Notes: generated from the sequence alone by a model not told the origin. A stretch of DNA of 64,000 nt from Carboxylicivirga agarovorans (GCF_050589845.1 NZ_JBNGPA010000001.1:509121-573120); one strand, 5' to 3'; shown: positions 46,687 to 56,433, counted from the stretch's first letter. Numbers and translations are program-made.

Positions 46687-48690
46687 TTATGCGCCTGTTT
46701 TTTTCAGCACGATTGTGCGTTTATTAAAGTTGGCTGCTGCGTTAACAACTTTACGAAATGCTTCAAACTCTTCAACCGGGTAATGGTAATCTCTGTAAAA
46801 CTCTTCGGAATATACCCTTAGCTTATTACCTTCAATGGTGTAGCTTGACAGAAAAGCACTGCTTTCTTTACCATCATAGTCCATTGTCACCTTCATATTA
46901 AGGCTTTCAGCATTTTCAATTTCATATCCTTCGGGAATCTCCATTTCAATGGTTCGGTAATAGGTATGCAGGAAACCAATGGATACAGGTAGTTTGCGTT
47001 CCTCTTCCTGGTACATCTCCGCCTGTTCTCCGATAACTTTACCGATATGTACGATCAGGTCATCACCGGCCACCTCAATCAATGCGTCTGCTGTTTGCTC
47101 AACATGCCAGTGCAGCGGATTAACGGCAATATCTTCAGGAGCACTGTTCTCAAGCTCATAAGACTTTAGCTCTACATTTTCATCGCCCATGTTAAACAAT
47201 GAGTTAAGTATGTCCTTTTTGCTATCCTCGTCGACCACCATGTGCCAGAAGCTTTGAAACTGCTGGGCCATGAAGCCAGTGAACAAACGATCAAAGGATG
47301 CATCGATTGTCAGCTCTTCGGTATCGACCGTCAGCTTTACCGACATGGAGTCAATGTTTTGCAATGGAGGATCAACAGGAAGCTGCTTGATATCGTAGGC
47401 CAACTGCTTCACCTTTTCATTATAGGCGACCGGCTTCATGAACAAGCCATAGTTACCCATGTAGTTAACGGGTCTTACACCAATACGAGACATTGGATCC
47501 GATGGTACCAGAAAATCATCTGAACCGGGAAAGTAAATACAGAAGTTATACAGGAAATTCCAGGCATTGTAACTTGGGTCAAATACGCGGTTGGGGTTTT
47601 CACAGGTGAGGACCAACTCAAAATCTATCTCTGTCAATTGACAAAAACCAATCATCAGGCGCGTTGCATCATAAGGGGCAAACTGTCCTAGCTCAATGGC
47701 CTTATCCAAATCCATGCGGGCTATGTCGCGGTTGATTTGTGCATTTGTCTTCATCCAGTTTTCAAGGTTCCTAATGCGGGCTTTGTCGTCAAGGTTTTTC
47801 TTATCAACCTTTTTAAAGATGCCCTTTATGGCCTGCGTCTCCTTGTTGGTAAATTCGTACATTGAGCTATAACGCTCACCAGCCTTGCTCCATGAGTACC
47901 TTCGCAAAATACCGTTGTACTTGTTGTATGCCATTGTATATTCATAACGCATGCGGTGACAGTCGTAGTAACCATAAGGTTCTTCAGATAAGCCCGGAAT
48001 GTGATCTATATGGGCGAACTGCCTGGTATTTTCACTTACTGCAGGATCTTGCGATACCTCAAATTCAGACAGGCCATTGTATGAGCGTATATCGTATTCC
48101 AGTTTTGATGGGTAGGAAAATACAACATCAACATTGTATTTTGGCGTATTCCCCTGAATATAGATTCCTTGATAAGCTTCAAACTTCCTGCGCAAAATAT
48201 AGAAATACTCAACTTCACCACCTACCTCGGCTCCTTCGATGGCAAACATTTTATAGTTACCATTATTATCCAGGTTCTCAACTTCTTTAATACTCTTCTG
48301 GGGCAATTCGGTTATTTTGCCCGATGGACTGATAAAGCGGGCCTTAATGGAAACAATCTCCAGTACGTCTTCAAGCGGAATATAGATCTTATTGAAGATA
48401 TCAACAGCATCACTCGTTGTTACCTTCGTTTTTTGGTGGAACACATACATCTCCTCAAAAATATTTTCCGGATTAAGAAAGACCTCCATGATCCGTTTCT
48501 CGGACAGTATTGCAGCTCCATTCTTCAGTTCCAGTGTATCTCCATTAACGGGTACAGGATTTGCGTCCCAGGCATATGATTTATACTGAGCCTGGGCATT
48601 TATAGTCATAACCGGCACTAATAGCAATAGGAGTAAAAGACCTGCCTGCTGCCAGGCGGCATATATTGATTTGTATACTTCTTTAGTCAT
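46687..48690 (-). CDS. DUF3857/transglutaminase-like protein lacking the catalytic residues
   Basis: 667 residues. A hydrophobic leader (LLLLLLLVPVMTINAQA) is followed by a DUF3857-type beta-rich region (~55-230) and a transglutaminase-like helical core (~290-385). By-eye alignment to the intact paralogue next door puts Pro339 where the catalytic Cys340 should be (GDCKDKT becomes APYDATR), Ala376 at the His position and no Asp at the third, so it should be inactive as a protease or transglutaminase. The C-terminal third is again beta-rich (VSIGFLHTYYRTIEMEIPEGYEIENAE), as in its neighbour. It is the last gene of a three-gene operon with a 5-bp gap. A binding or partner role to the active paralogue is inference. 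Confidence 0.72.
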   Translation of the reverse strand: MTKEVYKSIYAAWQQAGLLLLLLLVPVMTINAQAQYKSYAWDANPVPVNGDTLELKNGAAILSEKRIMEVFLNPENIFEEMYVFHQKTKVTTSDAVDIFNKIYIPLEDVLEIVSIKARFISPSGKITELPQKSIKEVENLDNNGNYKMFAIEGAEVGGEVEYFYILRRKFEAYQGIYIQGNTPKYNVDVVFSYPSKLEYDIRSYNGLSEFEVSQDPAVSENTRQFAHIDHIPGLSEEPYGYYDCHRMRYEYTMAYNKYNGILRRYSWSKAGERYSSMYEFTNKETQAIKGIFKKVDKKNLDDKARIRNLENWMKTNAQINRDIARMDLDKAIELGQFAPYDATRLMIGFCQLTEIDFELVLTCENPNRVFDPSYNAWNFLYNFCIYFPGSDDFLVPSDPMSRIGVRPVNYMGNYGLFMKPVAYNEKVKQLAYDIKQLPVDPPLQNIDSMSVKLTVDTEELTIDASFDRLFTGFMAQQFQSFWHMVVDEDSKKDILNSLFNMGDENVELKSYELENSAPEDIAVNPLHWHVEQTADALIEVAGDDLIVHIGKVIGEQAEMYQEEERKLPVSIGFLHTYYRTIEMEIPEGYEIENAESLNMKVTMDYDGKESSAFLSSYTIEGNKLRVYSEEFYRDYHYPVEEFEAFRKVVNAAANFNKRTIVLKKTGA

Positions 48691-48695
48691 TGGTT

Positions 48696-50639
48696 TTAAA
48701 TTTGGGTTAGTATTATACTTTGCATTGAAGCGTGTTTAATGGTGCTGATCATCTTTCTGAACCTTGATATTTCCTCACCTTCGAGGATCAGGAAGTTGAT
48801 ACTGTAACTGGTCTCCAGTATCACTTGACCCTTTTCTTTTCTGTAACGCGATGAGAAGCTGAACTTAGGATCATTGTACTCGATATCTTTCGGTAAAAAG
48901 CTGATATCATATCCTTCAGGCACTTCTAAAATGGTAATCACACTTTGCTGTGAAGCCATTTCAGCTTCAATAGGAATATCGCGATCTTTCTTGATCTTCA
49001 AGCGGCTGAATCCACGTTCAAAATTGAGGTTGATGTATTTACGCTTACTTTGTTCAGTTATATAGTCAGACAGGTGAAAGGAATAGTTGGCAATAAATGG
49101 AGCATCTACATTTGCCAGATCACTAATAGAAATGCTGTCAACAAGAAACTTGTTACTGGCCCATAAGCGTGAATTGGCCATTGCATTTTTGTATTTCTCT
49201 TTCTTAACCCTGCTATACTTCCTGTGCAGATCAGCCTTTCGCTCACCTGAATAAATACTGGTAATTTCACCCCTGATAACATCTCCATCGAGTTGCACTT
49301 TAATGGTATCAACCAATGAATTAACCTCAGGCTTATCAACAGGCACCCTTACGATCCTGTAGTTTTCAGGGCCCCTCTCAACCATGCATTCTTTCCCCTG
49401 CAAAGCAGCGGGTACATCTTCCAAAGAATGAAAACGCGTAGTCCCGTCCAAAAAGTGAGGCGTATCCTTATCCCACCAAACTGCGATCATATGATTATCG
49501 ACCAGTAGGGAGGGAATATCGGTGTAACGGTAGGGAACCGACCTGGTACCTATCCATCCAAAGCTGGCATCAATATCCAAAGACTTTAACATGGCCACCA
49601 TTATGCTGGTTTTATCCTTACAGTCGCCGTACCTGCGCTGCAATACCTTTGAAGCCGGTCGTGGCACAAAGCCGTTGTCACCATCTTCAATTGCCACGTA
49701 TTTAATATTGTTTTGCACCCACTTGAATACACGTCGCACCTTTTCGCGTTCACTGTCCACCCCCGCAGCTACTGAATCAGCAATAAAGCTAATGGATTCG
49801 GATTGCTGATCATGTATATCCTTTATTTTTGAAAAGGCCCAGTCGTATAACTGATCGGTATTATCCAACACCGGGTGATAAGCATCTCCCAGCTGATAAC
49901 CTGCAAGCTGCACAACAATATGTGGCATGTAATACAGCCAGTTGGGACTCAGAAAATCATCCTGGTAGGCTCTCATATCTGCAGCCTCCCAGGTGTACAC
50001 ATCGTTATTTCGTTTCGTTGTTTTAGAAAAGCTCACCTTGTCTTCATCCATTCCCATGAGTCTGTATTTCAAACGAGTACCTTTGGGCACAACAACTGTA
50101 AAGCTTGACGACTCAACGGGCAGATGACTGCCAAAATAAAAGCGAAACGGAAAATACACATCATCTACCGAAGCAGAGGCTTCTGTAACAAGCTGAGCTC
50201 CCTGGCATACCGCCGGGAAGTTAAAGGAATAGGCAATATTATCATCGAAGAAGATACCTGAACCTATAACCGACGATTTGGTATATTCGGGTGCTTCCAA
50301 CTTTTTGTAGCCTCTGCCAGATGGAATAAGTGTGTAGCCCTTCAGGCTTTCCAACTGGTATTTCGAACTGAAATATTCACGATTCCCGGCCAGTCCCTTG
50401 GCATGATCAGAAAGCACATACAATGAGGAGGAGCTCGAGTTGATAAACTCAGGGCTTCCGCCTTTTAATGTCAAATGCAATGTCTCTTCCCTGGAATGAT
50501 AAAAAGCCGAGTACCCCTTATACTTAGCTTTGTAGTATTCGGCACCCTTATCTTCATTGTCTTTAGCCCTGACCTGGACAGCCAGTATAAGCAGTAATGC
50601 TATCCAACTATAATTCTTCAATACCATACACATCACCAT
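48696..50639 (-). CDS. DUF3857/transglutaminase-like protein with intact Cys-His-Asp triad
   Basis: 647 residues; the start at 50639 or an ATG four codons later both give the leader MVLKNYSWIALLLILAVQ. An N-terminal DUF3857-type region (~35-255) is followed by the transglutaminase core with VFKWVQNNIKYVA, RRYGDCKDKT (Cys340), VDNHMIAVWW (His383) and HFLDGTTRF (Asp398). The C-terminal ~240 residues are beta-rich. Proteins of this layout are common in Bacteroidota and are thought to be periplasmic or surface enzymes (protease, transglutaminase or amidase); the real substrate is not known. The start overlaps the end of the MORN-repeat gene by about 30 bp and the stop is 5 bp before the inactive paralogue, so translation is probably coupled. 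Confidence 0.82.
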   Translation of the reverse strand: MVMCMVLKNYSWIALLLILAVQVRAKDNEDKGAEYYKAKYKGYSAFYHSREETLHLTLKGGSPEFINSSSSSLYVLSDHAKGLAGNREYFSSKYQLESLKGYTLIPSGRGYKKLEAPEYTKSSVIGSGIFFDDNIAYSFNFPAVCQGAQLVTEASASVDDVYFPFRFYFGSHLPVESSSFTVVVPKGTRLKYRLMGMDEDKVSFSKTTKRNNDVYTWEAADMRAYQDDFLSPNWLYYMPHIVVQLAGYQLGDAYHPVLDNTDQLYDWAFSKIKDIHDQQSESISFIADSVAAGVDSEREKVRRVFKWVQNNIKYVAIEDGDNGFVPRPASKVLQRRYGDCKDKTSIMVAMLKSLDIDASFGWIGTRSVPYRYTDIPSLLVDNHMIAVWWDKDTPHFLDGTTRFHSLEDVPAALQGKECMVERGPENYRIVRVPVDKPEVNSLVDTIKVQLDGDVIRGEITSIYSGERKADLHRKYSRVKKEKYKNAMANSRLWASNKFLVDSISISDLANVDAPFIANYSFHLSDYITEQSKRKYINLNFERGFSRLKIKKDRDIPIEAEMASQQSVITILEVPEGYDISFLPKDIEYNDPKFSFSSRYRKEKGQVILETSYSINFLILEGEEISRFRKMISTIKHASMQSIILTQI

Positions 50640-53600
50640 TAAAGTATGTTAGTTTCCTCAATAGTTTACCATCGGCTGAATAATACTTCCAATCACCCGT
50701 TTTTTGATCACAAACATATGAACCTTCTTCCTTTACCTTACCATTTTCATGGTTAAAGCGGTACTGACCTTCACGCTCACCATTCAGCCAATTGATCTGC
50801 TCCTTTACCTTACCTGATGGATAATACCATTTCTCAACACCTTGCTGAAGTCCGCTTTCATAGCTTCTCTCTCTGTATAATTTGCCCGATGGGTAATACC
50901 ATTGATTCAGTCCCTCGTAGTTTCCGTTTACAATGGTAAATGAAGCTGATTTCTTTTTGTTGGTATAGTAACATACCACTTTATTCTTATCCTGTCCCAA
51001 AAGCGTCTCTTCAGAATACTGACCTCCCTGCGCTTCATAACTAATGCCTCTAAGGAATCCATATACATACCTTTCACGGAATATAAGTTGCCCTTCAGGA
51101 CTATAGAATGATCGGTAACCATGAATTTCATCGTCTTCGTATTCAGTTGTTGAATACTTGCTGCCATTGCTGTTATACCTGGTTGTCACATCCTGCATCA
51201 AGCCCAATTCATAGTTACGCACAGTTGTAACTTTTGAATCTTTATAAAAATTGACTTTCCCTTCCGGATTATTCATCATATACCGGTATTCATAGCGAAG
51301 TTGTCCATCATGTGTCCACCCCTTGCTAATACCGTCTTCAAGGCCACTGATGAATGATTCTTCAGACTCTAACTGACCATTGGGGAAGTAAATAAGTTGC
51401 TTTCCATGTCTTTCAAAGTCTTTATAGTGCAGGTCCCTGCGTTTCTCTCCATTAGAGAAATATTCTTCCAGGTGACCTGAGCCTGAGCTAAGATCAAGGT
51501 CAACGGTTTTTTCTCCCTTTTCATTGTAGGCCACCACACGTATGTTTCGTCCTTCCTCATCGTAATATTGTTCTCTTACAATTTTACCCTGTGGAGTATA
51601 AATCTTTCGTTTACCTCTTATGACATCATCTTTATAGAATGATTCAACCTCCAAAGCTCCGTTTATGTAGTAACTCTTCCATAATCCCTGTGCCTCTCCG
51701 CCAGCAAACCAACCGGTACGGCAAACATTACCATTTTTAAAGTACTCTGCGAAAAGCCCTTCAACCCGGTTACTGTCGCAGGCGTAGGACAGCTTTAACT
51801 GACCATTTGAGAAGTAAGTCTTCACCGATCCGTGTACCATACCGTCCAGATATTGCAGTTCCTCCAGAAGTCCTCCCTGTGGATTGTACTTTTTCCAGAG
51901 TCCGTTACGCTCGTTGTTTTTCATTGTCCCTTCTTCGAATAATACGCCGTCGAAGTAATAGGACTTATAATCCAGGATCTCGCCTTCGATATCAGACTGA
52001 TAAAAAATATTCCCTTCAGGATCATAGGATCGGATGCCGGTTAAACTGTCATTCTCATAAATAAACTCGGTGTTCTTACTTCCATCCTCCCGGTATTCGG
52101 TCCTTGCACCATTTAGCAGCCCTTTGTCATACCCTTCTTCAATGGCAATCAAAATGCCTTTTCGGTTGTAAAAAACATTCGCTCCCATTAACCTGGCACT
52201 GTCATCTAAGCTTGCCAATTGTTTTAACTGACCATTGGCATAGAATTCCCTAAGGGTATCTGTACTGAAACCGTTCTTGTAAGAACTTTCATTTTCCAAC
52301 ACGCCGTTCTTATAAAAAGTCTCATACTTTCCTTCAAGCTTGTCCTCGTGATACGTACTGGTCATTTTCAGTTTTCCATTTAACCAGGTTTCATTAAACG
52401 CGCCTTCTAATTTACCTTGCTTGTAGGTACATTGCTGGCTGTAACCCGATTCCATATCAGCATAAAAATATGGTCCATCAAAGTCACCCTCGTTGTATTG
52501 AATGCTTTCCACTTCTTTCCCGCCTGGTGAGAATAAGCGACGAACACCATGGTAATTGCCATTTTTCATGGGATATTCGCCCGAAACATTTCCATTCTCG
52601 TAGTAGGTGATACACTTACCATCAAATTCCCCATCGGTAAAAAACAGGTGCTGTTTTAGCTTATCTGTATCCCAGTATATAAAGCCTTCACCTTGTTGTT
52701 TACCATTTTCATACATGCGCTTTTCGGTAATTCGTCCATATCCGTTAATCAAGGACCAGGGGCCCTGTCTAACTGGATCACTATTGCGCACCAAAGATCC
52801 TACAGCCCATAATTCACCTTCGTCATAGTGGTATATCTTATTGTCTTTCTGCTCCAGTTCATAGGAGAATGTATATTCTCTGCCGGTCACGATCTTTCCC
52901 TGTGCCCAGGTAATGAATTGATCCAGCTTCTCTTCATTTGATTCACGCCATTTCTTTACCTTTTCACTATTTGTATTTTTCAGCATGTAATTCAGGTAGG
53001 TTTCAAAACCAACATCCTGCATGAGCTGCTGAAAAAAACGTGCATAAAACTGGTTATACAGCGACTGATCTTCAGGCACAAACCTGGTTTCACTCAACAG
53101 CATATAAGTTTGTCGTGTTATTGCATAACTCACGTCATAGTCATATGGAAAATCATCATGAAAAGCCAATTCAGACTGCACAAGGTGTTTTAGCCTGTCC
53201 CAGTGTTCATGATTATAACCGGCCGGATAAGGATAAAGATAAGGTTGATAGATCTTGTCTGATCGTCCGGTTAATATATCCTGTAATACGGTGATATTAT
53301 TAATGCTAGGATACAGCAGCAGTCTGAAGCTATAGATCAGGTAGGCTTGAGCTGCCCTTCCCATCCTGAAGTTAACATCACCCAGCGCATTGTGGCTAGA
53401 GCCATGAAAAGGATCTATCAGGACACTTTGCTGTAAGGTTTTTTCGGCTTCGACATAAAGACCTGCATTAATTTGTGTCACCCCCAGGTTATACAATACA
53501 TTTTGATTGTAAGGCCATCGGGCAGCAGCCTCCTGCAACACTTCCAGGCTCTTTTTATGTTGACCGTTGTCATCGTAAATACTTCCTATCAACACATAAA

Positions 53601-53904
53601 CTGCAGGCACCTGGTAATCAAGATCCAGTGCCTCATAACATTTTTCAAGCGCCAGGCTGTCATTGCCCATAGAACTGTATGTTAAAGCCATCTCATAACA
53701 GGTCAGTGGATATGAAAGGTCGCAATCACTCACTTCCATGTATTTGCTAATAGCCTCTTCGTATTTCTCTTCATCGTGGAGATGAATGGCCTGGCTAATT
53801 ATATCGCTGCCCAGCAACAGTGAATCTGGCAATTCTTGTGCAGTAAGTGATTTGACATTAAAATAGATGCACTCAAGAATTAGAAACAATATTAATCTTT
53901 TCAT
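50608..53904 (-). CDS. TPR plus MORN-like repeat protein (about 30 repeats)
   Basis: 1098 residues from the ATG at 53904 (MKRLILFLILECIYFN, a signal sequence); an ATG three codons upstream is also possible. Residues ~30-200 are TPR helices (YNLGVTQINAGLYVEAEKTL, HNALGDVNFRMGRAAQAYLI). After a helical linker to ~345, the rest is roughly 30 repeats of 22-25 residues of the MORN_2/YwqK type, with the pattern YYxNGxLxxExxYxNGxxxG (examples: FYKNGVLENESSYKNG, YFSNGQLKLSYACDSN, YYPSGKVKEQINWLNGEREG). This should form an extended beta-hairpin solenoid. The first gene of a three-gene operon with two transglutaminase-like proteins, it may act as their exported scaffold. No known system of this composition comes to mind. 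YwqK-family antitoxin labels often given to such proteins are not informative here. Confidence 0.8.
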   Translation of the reverse strand: MKRLILFLILECIYFNVKSLTAQELPDSLLLGSDIISQAIHLHDEEKYEEAISKYMEVSDCDLSYPLTCYEMALTYSSMGNDSLALEKCYEALDLDYQVPAVYVLIGSIYDDNGQHKKSLEVLQEAAARWPYNQNVLYNLGVTQINAGLYVEAEKTLQQSVLIDPFHGSSHNALGDVNFRMGRAAQAYLIYSFRLLLYPSINNITVLQDILTGRSDKIYQPYLYPYPAGYNHEHWDRLKHLVQSELAFHDDFPYDYDVSYAITRQTYMLLSETRFVPEDQSLYNQFYARFFQQLMQDVGFETYLNYMLKNTNSEKVKKWRESNEEKLDQFITWAQGKIVTGREYTFSYELEQKDNKIYHYDEGELWAVGSLVRNSDPVRQGPWSLINGYGRITEKRMYENGKQQGEGFIYWDTDKLKQHLFFTDGEFDGKCITYYENGNVSGEYPMKNGNYHGVRRLFSPGGKEVESIQYNEGDFDGPYFYADMESGYSQQCTYKQGKLEGAFNETWLNGKLKMTSTYHEDKLEGKYETFYKNGVLENESSYKNGFSTDTLREFYANGQLKQLASLDDSARLMGANVFYNRKGILIAIEEGYDKGLLNGARTEYREDGSKNTEFIYENDSLTGIRSYDPEGNIFYQSDIEGEILDYKSYYFDGVLFEEGTMKNNERNGLWKKYNPQGGLLEELQYLDGMVHGSVKTYFSNGQLKLSYACDSNRVEGLFAEYFKNGNVCRTGWFAGGEAQGLWKSYYINGALEVESFYKDDVIRGKRKIYTPQGKIVREQYYDEEGRNIRVVAYNEKGEKTVDLDLSSGSGHLEEYFSNGEKRRDLHYKDFERHGKQLIYFPNGQLESEESFISGLEDGISKGWTHDGQLRYEYRYMMNNPEGKVNFYKDSKVTTVRNYELGLMQDVTTRYNSNGSKYSTTEYEDDEIHGYRSFYSPEGQLIFRERYVYGFLRGISYEAQGGQYSEETLLGQDKNKVVCYYTNKKKSASFTIVNGNYEGLNQWYYPSGKLYRERSYESGLQQGVEKWYYPSGKVKEQINWLNGEREGQYRFNHENGKVKEEGSYVCDQKTGDWKYYSADGKLLRKLTYFNGDVYGIEEL

Positions 53905-54333
53905 CGACGTCATGGATTATTTGGTTTATTCAATGTTCTATTCTGCTGTATAAAATTCCGGAATACTTATGTTTGCCTGTCTTATGTTATTCAAGAAACA
54001 ACCTTATTAATCATATAATATCAAAACCCATTGTAAGCACAATGATAAATACCGCAAAGTATCGCTGTAAATCAAATGCGTTGGAAATTTTTCAGAACTA
54101 ATGATCTTAATGATGCCTCTTGCATCCGGAATTCTTTTCAGACTCTAAGATATATTTTTTGTTTACTTAAGAAAACAAAATTCCTAATAATAATCTTACT
54201 AATTGTTGTTTTATGAAGACATGTATCAGATTACCTTATTTAGGAAATTTTAAATCACTGCTTTTCTTTAATTTCAGAATCGATCATATAAGATCAATTC
54301 GCAATGACAGGTAAGGCTAAAAAATAAAAAAAA

Positions 54334-54406
54334 CGGGAGTCCGTTGGAAAGATAAGAACACAATTAAAATTAACAGACTCCCGAATATGGCTTGCCGTTG
54401 CAAGCC
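54334..54406. repeat. Two adjacent inverted repeats in the gene-free stretch
   Basis: CGGGAGTC (54334-54341) pairs with GACTCCCG (54376-54383) around a 34-nt loop. Six bases later GGCTTGC (54389-54395) pairs perfectly with GCAAGCC (54400-54406) around a CGTT loop. A run of A precedes the first arm on the plus strand. They could fold into a small structured RNA or a double terminator. No known RNA family was recognised. Confidence 0.5.
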
Positions 54407-54564
54407 CTGCAGCCAACAAAAGTGAAGGTTTAAAAACTACACATAGCATTGTTTAGCTGTTTTATGACAATACTATCACAAGCACTACCTAAAGTTTTTT
54501 TGTCACTCAGGTTTCTAAGTAAAAAGATGAATATCCACATTCTTAATTGATGACAGAAACTTAA

Positions 54565-54596
54565 ACAACACCCCGGGTCCCACCCCAGGGCGTTGT
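54565..54596. repeat. GC-rich imperfect inverted repeat
   Basis: ACAACACCC (54565-54573) pairs with GGGCGTTGT (54588-54596) with one mismatch, around a GC-rich loop that itself contains short complementary parts. It stands out in an AT-rich stretch. Function unknown. Confidence 0.4.
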
Positions 54597-54959
54597 ACAA
54601 CTAACTAAATAACGAATGAATAACCTATGAAGCTTCAACACTAAGCTTACTCATCAGGTGTTAATTTAGGACTGCAAGATAGTTATGTTGTTTTGCTTGC
54701 AAATGGGAATAATTAGCAAATCATATACTAATAATTGGTAATTTTTATAGCAATAATTAGTATAAGGCGGGGCTTTAAGGCAAAATTATTAAGCGACTTT
54801 GTCCCGGATCCTGCTACCGTAAAATGATTAAGCAACCTAAATCATTCTTATGCCCTTAACCATATTGGTAACAGGTAAGGTACCAGTCAGGTAGTGTGTA
54901 GCGTATTAGACAGACCATGCCTAGGGTATTTGACAGATATTGTGTAGGTAGGAAAACAG

Positions 54960-54992
54960 CCCGCCGGTGTGATTCAAAACCACATCGACGGG
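54960..54992 (-). terminator. Terminator-like hairpin downstream of the gene at 55020
   Basis: CCCGCCGGTGTG (54960-54971) pairs with CACATCGACGGG (54981-54992), 12 positions with one mismatch and one wobble. On the minus strand CTGTTTTCC follows, and on the plus strand a TTGTTTTT run follows, so it could stop transcripts from either side. Confidence 0.65.
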
Positions 54993-55019
54993 TTAGGAGT
55001 TGTTTTTAAAGATTACAGA

Positions 55020-55520
55020 CTATGCATATTTCTCAATGTATTCTTTCAGCTTGCCTTTGTTTTTCATTTTTACGTATTTCTCAACATTTTTGTCTTTTGG
55101 CATAAATGCCTTGTTCTTAGTGTAAAATTCAATTACTGAATCTATTCCAGCTAAGCTCCCTGCTTTCTTGTTATCGAAGTCTTGTGATTCAAGTGAATAC
55201 TTTGCCCAACCACCCAAAAAGACAAATAACAGGTCAGGTGATGTTTCCATAAATGACACTATCTCAGCTTTTATTTCAATGTGAACAGTAGGACTACCCG
55301 ATAACCATTTTAATAGAAATGCATTTGCTTCTTTTCTCTTATCGATTTGTTCATTTACGGGAGTTTTCATCAGCCAGTCAAAACATTTTACCACCTCCTT
55401 TTCATAGGGTGCATAATCTTCCGCCTTTTCAAGTTTGTAATTTTTGGGAACTTCAAAGTTTTGAGAAAAAAGTCCCAATGAAATTGTTGTCAGGATCAAC
55501 GTTACAATAATCGTTTTCAT
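55020..55520 (-). CDS. Secreted hypothetical protein, alpha-helical
   Basis: 166 residues. A signal peptide is clear (MKTIIVTLILTTISLGLFSQ). The mature protein is mostly helical and charged, with KCFDWLMKTPVNEQIDKRKE, SFMETSPDLLFVFLGGW and IDSVIEFYTKNKAFMPKDKN, ending KGKLKEYIEKYA. I recognise the general look of a small secreted Bacteroidota protein but no named domain. It stands alone: the next gene upstream is 89 bp away on the same strand and a terminator-like hairpin follows. Export to the periplasm or medium is likely; function unknown. Confidence 0.7.
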   Translation of the reverse strand: MKTIIVTLILTTISLGLFSQNFEVPKNYKLEKAEDYAPYEKEVVKCFDWLMKTPVNEQIDKRKEANAFLLKWLSGSPTVHIEIKAEIVSFMETSPDLLFVFLGGWAKYSLESQDFDNKKAGSLAGIDSVIEFYTKNKAFMPKDKNVEKYVKMKNKGKLKEYIEKYA

Positions 55521-55608
55521 AGTGAATTAGTTTAAGTTAAAATTCTATAGGTGTTAGTTAATTTACAATTACATACTAATTATGCAGGTTGTTGTAATCT
55601 ATTTATTT

Positions 55609-56349
55609 CTAAAAAAATGTCATCACAAATAATAATACGCCCCAACCAACTATTACTGACAATAAACTACTGACTAAAATACTTATAAAAACAGCAAATG
55701 TATTATTGAATTTTAGCTTTATATTATAGACTATATACTCAATAGTGCCGATGATCAGAGTTAAAATAAGCGATGAACCCCAATAAGAAATACCACTATT
55801 AAACCATCGGTTAAGTAAAAAATATAAAGTGATTGGATATATTAGATTAATAATAAAAAACTCAAGGTAAATCGTTCTTAAGTACTTATACAGACCAATA
55901 GTATAAACGATTCCTTTAATTGCCAAAATCAAAAGGATGCTTACCAGCAAATCGGAGATAATTTTCTGCCTTCTAAAGATATTCGTTTCTGATAATATGA
56001 TGCCATCAGAATTTATTGTCAGATCGAAATCTTGCCTATTACCGATAAATTCAAACTGTTTTGACTCAAGTCTATTATCGCCAAATTCAATAATTAACTT
56101 ATGGTGCTTCTTAGTAACCTTACCCCTGTCTGCGAATAAGCGCACTTTATTGTTTGAAATTTCACTTGTTACTGCGAATGTGTCTATTTCTTGAAAACTA
56201 TATGTATCAGACTGTATCTGAACAATTTTACTTATAGTATTATTCGTGTTATTTATTACTCTAAGCCCTACATTGGGAGGAGGGATAGATGTTGATAAAA
56301 CAGTTTGAGTTATAATACTCAACAGAAAAGCCAATAAAAGTTGTTTCAT
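55609..56349 (-). CDS. Hypothetical membrane protein with N-terminal periplasmic domain
   Basis: 246 residues from the ATG at 56349 (MKQLLLAFLLSIITQTVLS); an upstream TTG would give a poor leader. A signal peptide is followed by a ~100-residue beta-rich domain (LRVINNTNNTISKIVQI, HKLIIEFGDNRLESKQFEFIG in two parts). The C-terminal half (~130-246) has four predicted membrane helices (ISDLLVSILLILAIKGIVY, FFIINLIYPITLYFLL and two more). This exported-domain-plus-four-helix layout does not match a family I know. It lies between the small secreted protein and the GH2/AraC chimera, all on the minus strand. Base composition is more AT-rich than the sugar genes around it. Function unknown. Confidence 0.65.
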   Translation of the reverse strand: MKQLLLAFLLSIITQTVLSTSIPPPNVGLRVINNTNNTISKIVQIQSDTYSFQEIDTFAVTSEISNNKVRLFADRGKVTKKHHKLIIEFGDNRLESKQFEFIGNRQDFDLTINSDGIILSETNIFRRQKIISDLLVSILLILAIKGIVYTIGLYKYLRTIYLEFFIINLIYPITLYFLLNRWFNSGISYWGSSLILTLIIGTIEYIVYNIKLKFNNTFAVFISILVSSLLSVIVGWGVLLFVMTFF

Positions 56350-56433
56350 CAAATATTTAAGTCTAAGGTTGAACAAACATCTATTTTTTTTAAAATGTGA
56401 AATTGGTTTTCGGTTTAATAATCTGCTAAATTA

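Larger units (their letters stand above)
53905..55019. other. 1.1-kb stretch without convincing genes, with several hairpins
   Basis: No plausible protein gene was found on either strand. The stretch holds inverted repeats at 54334-54383, 54389-54406, 54565-54596 and 54960-54992. It also holds a 12-codon ORF at 54387-54425 on the plus strand, starting MACRCKPC, just after the first hairpin. It could be the promoter region of the MORN operon, an untranslated RNA, or remains of a mobile element; none of these is proven. Confidence 0.5.

Noticed and set aside
47862..48579. Two overlapping plus-strand frames of 136-142 codons
   Set aside because: They are opposite the DUF3857-like gene, overlap each other, and show no recognisable domain.
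53040..53685. Plus-strand frames of 65-84 codons opposite the TPR part of the MORN gene
   Set aside because: They lack leaders or known motifs and lie entirely opposite a well-supported TPR-coding frame.
50608..53904. Toxin-antitoxin system based on YwqK/MORN-type repeats
   Set aside because: The protein is exported, very long, and has no toxin-like gene next to it; the label given to such repeats does not indicate function.
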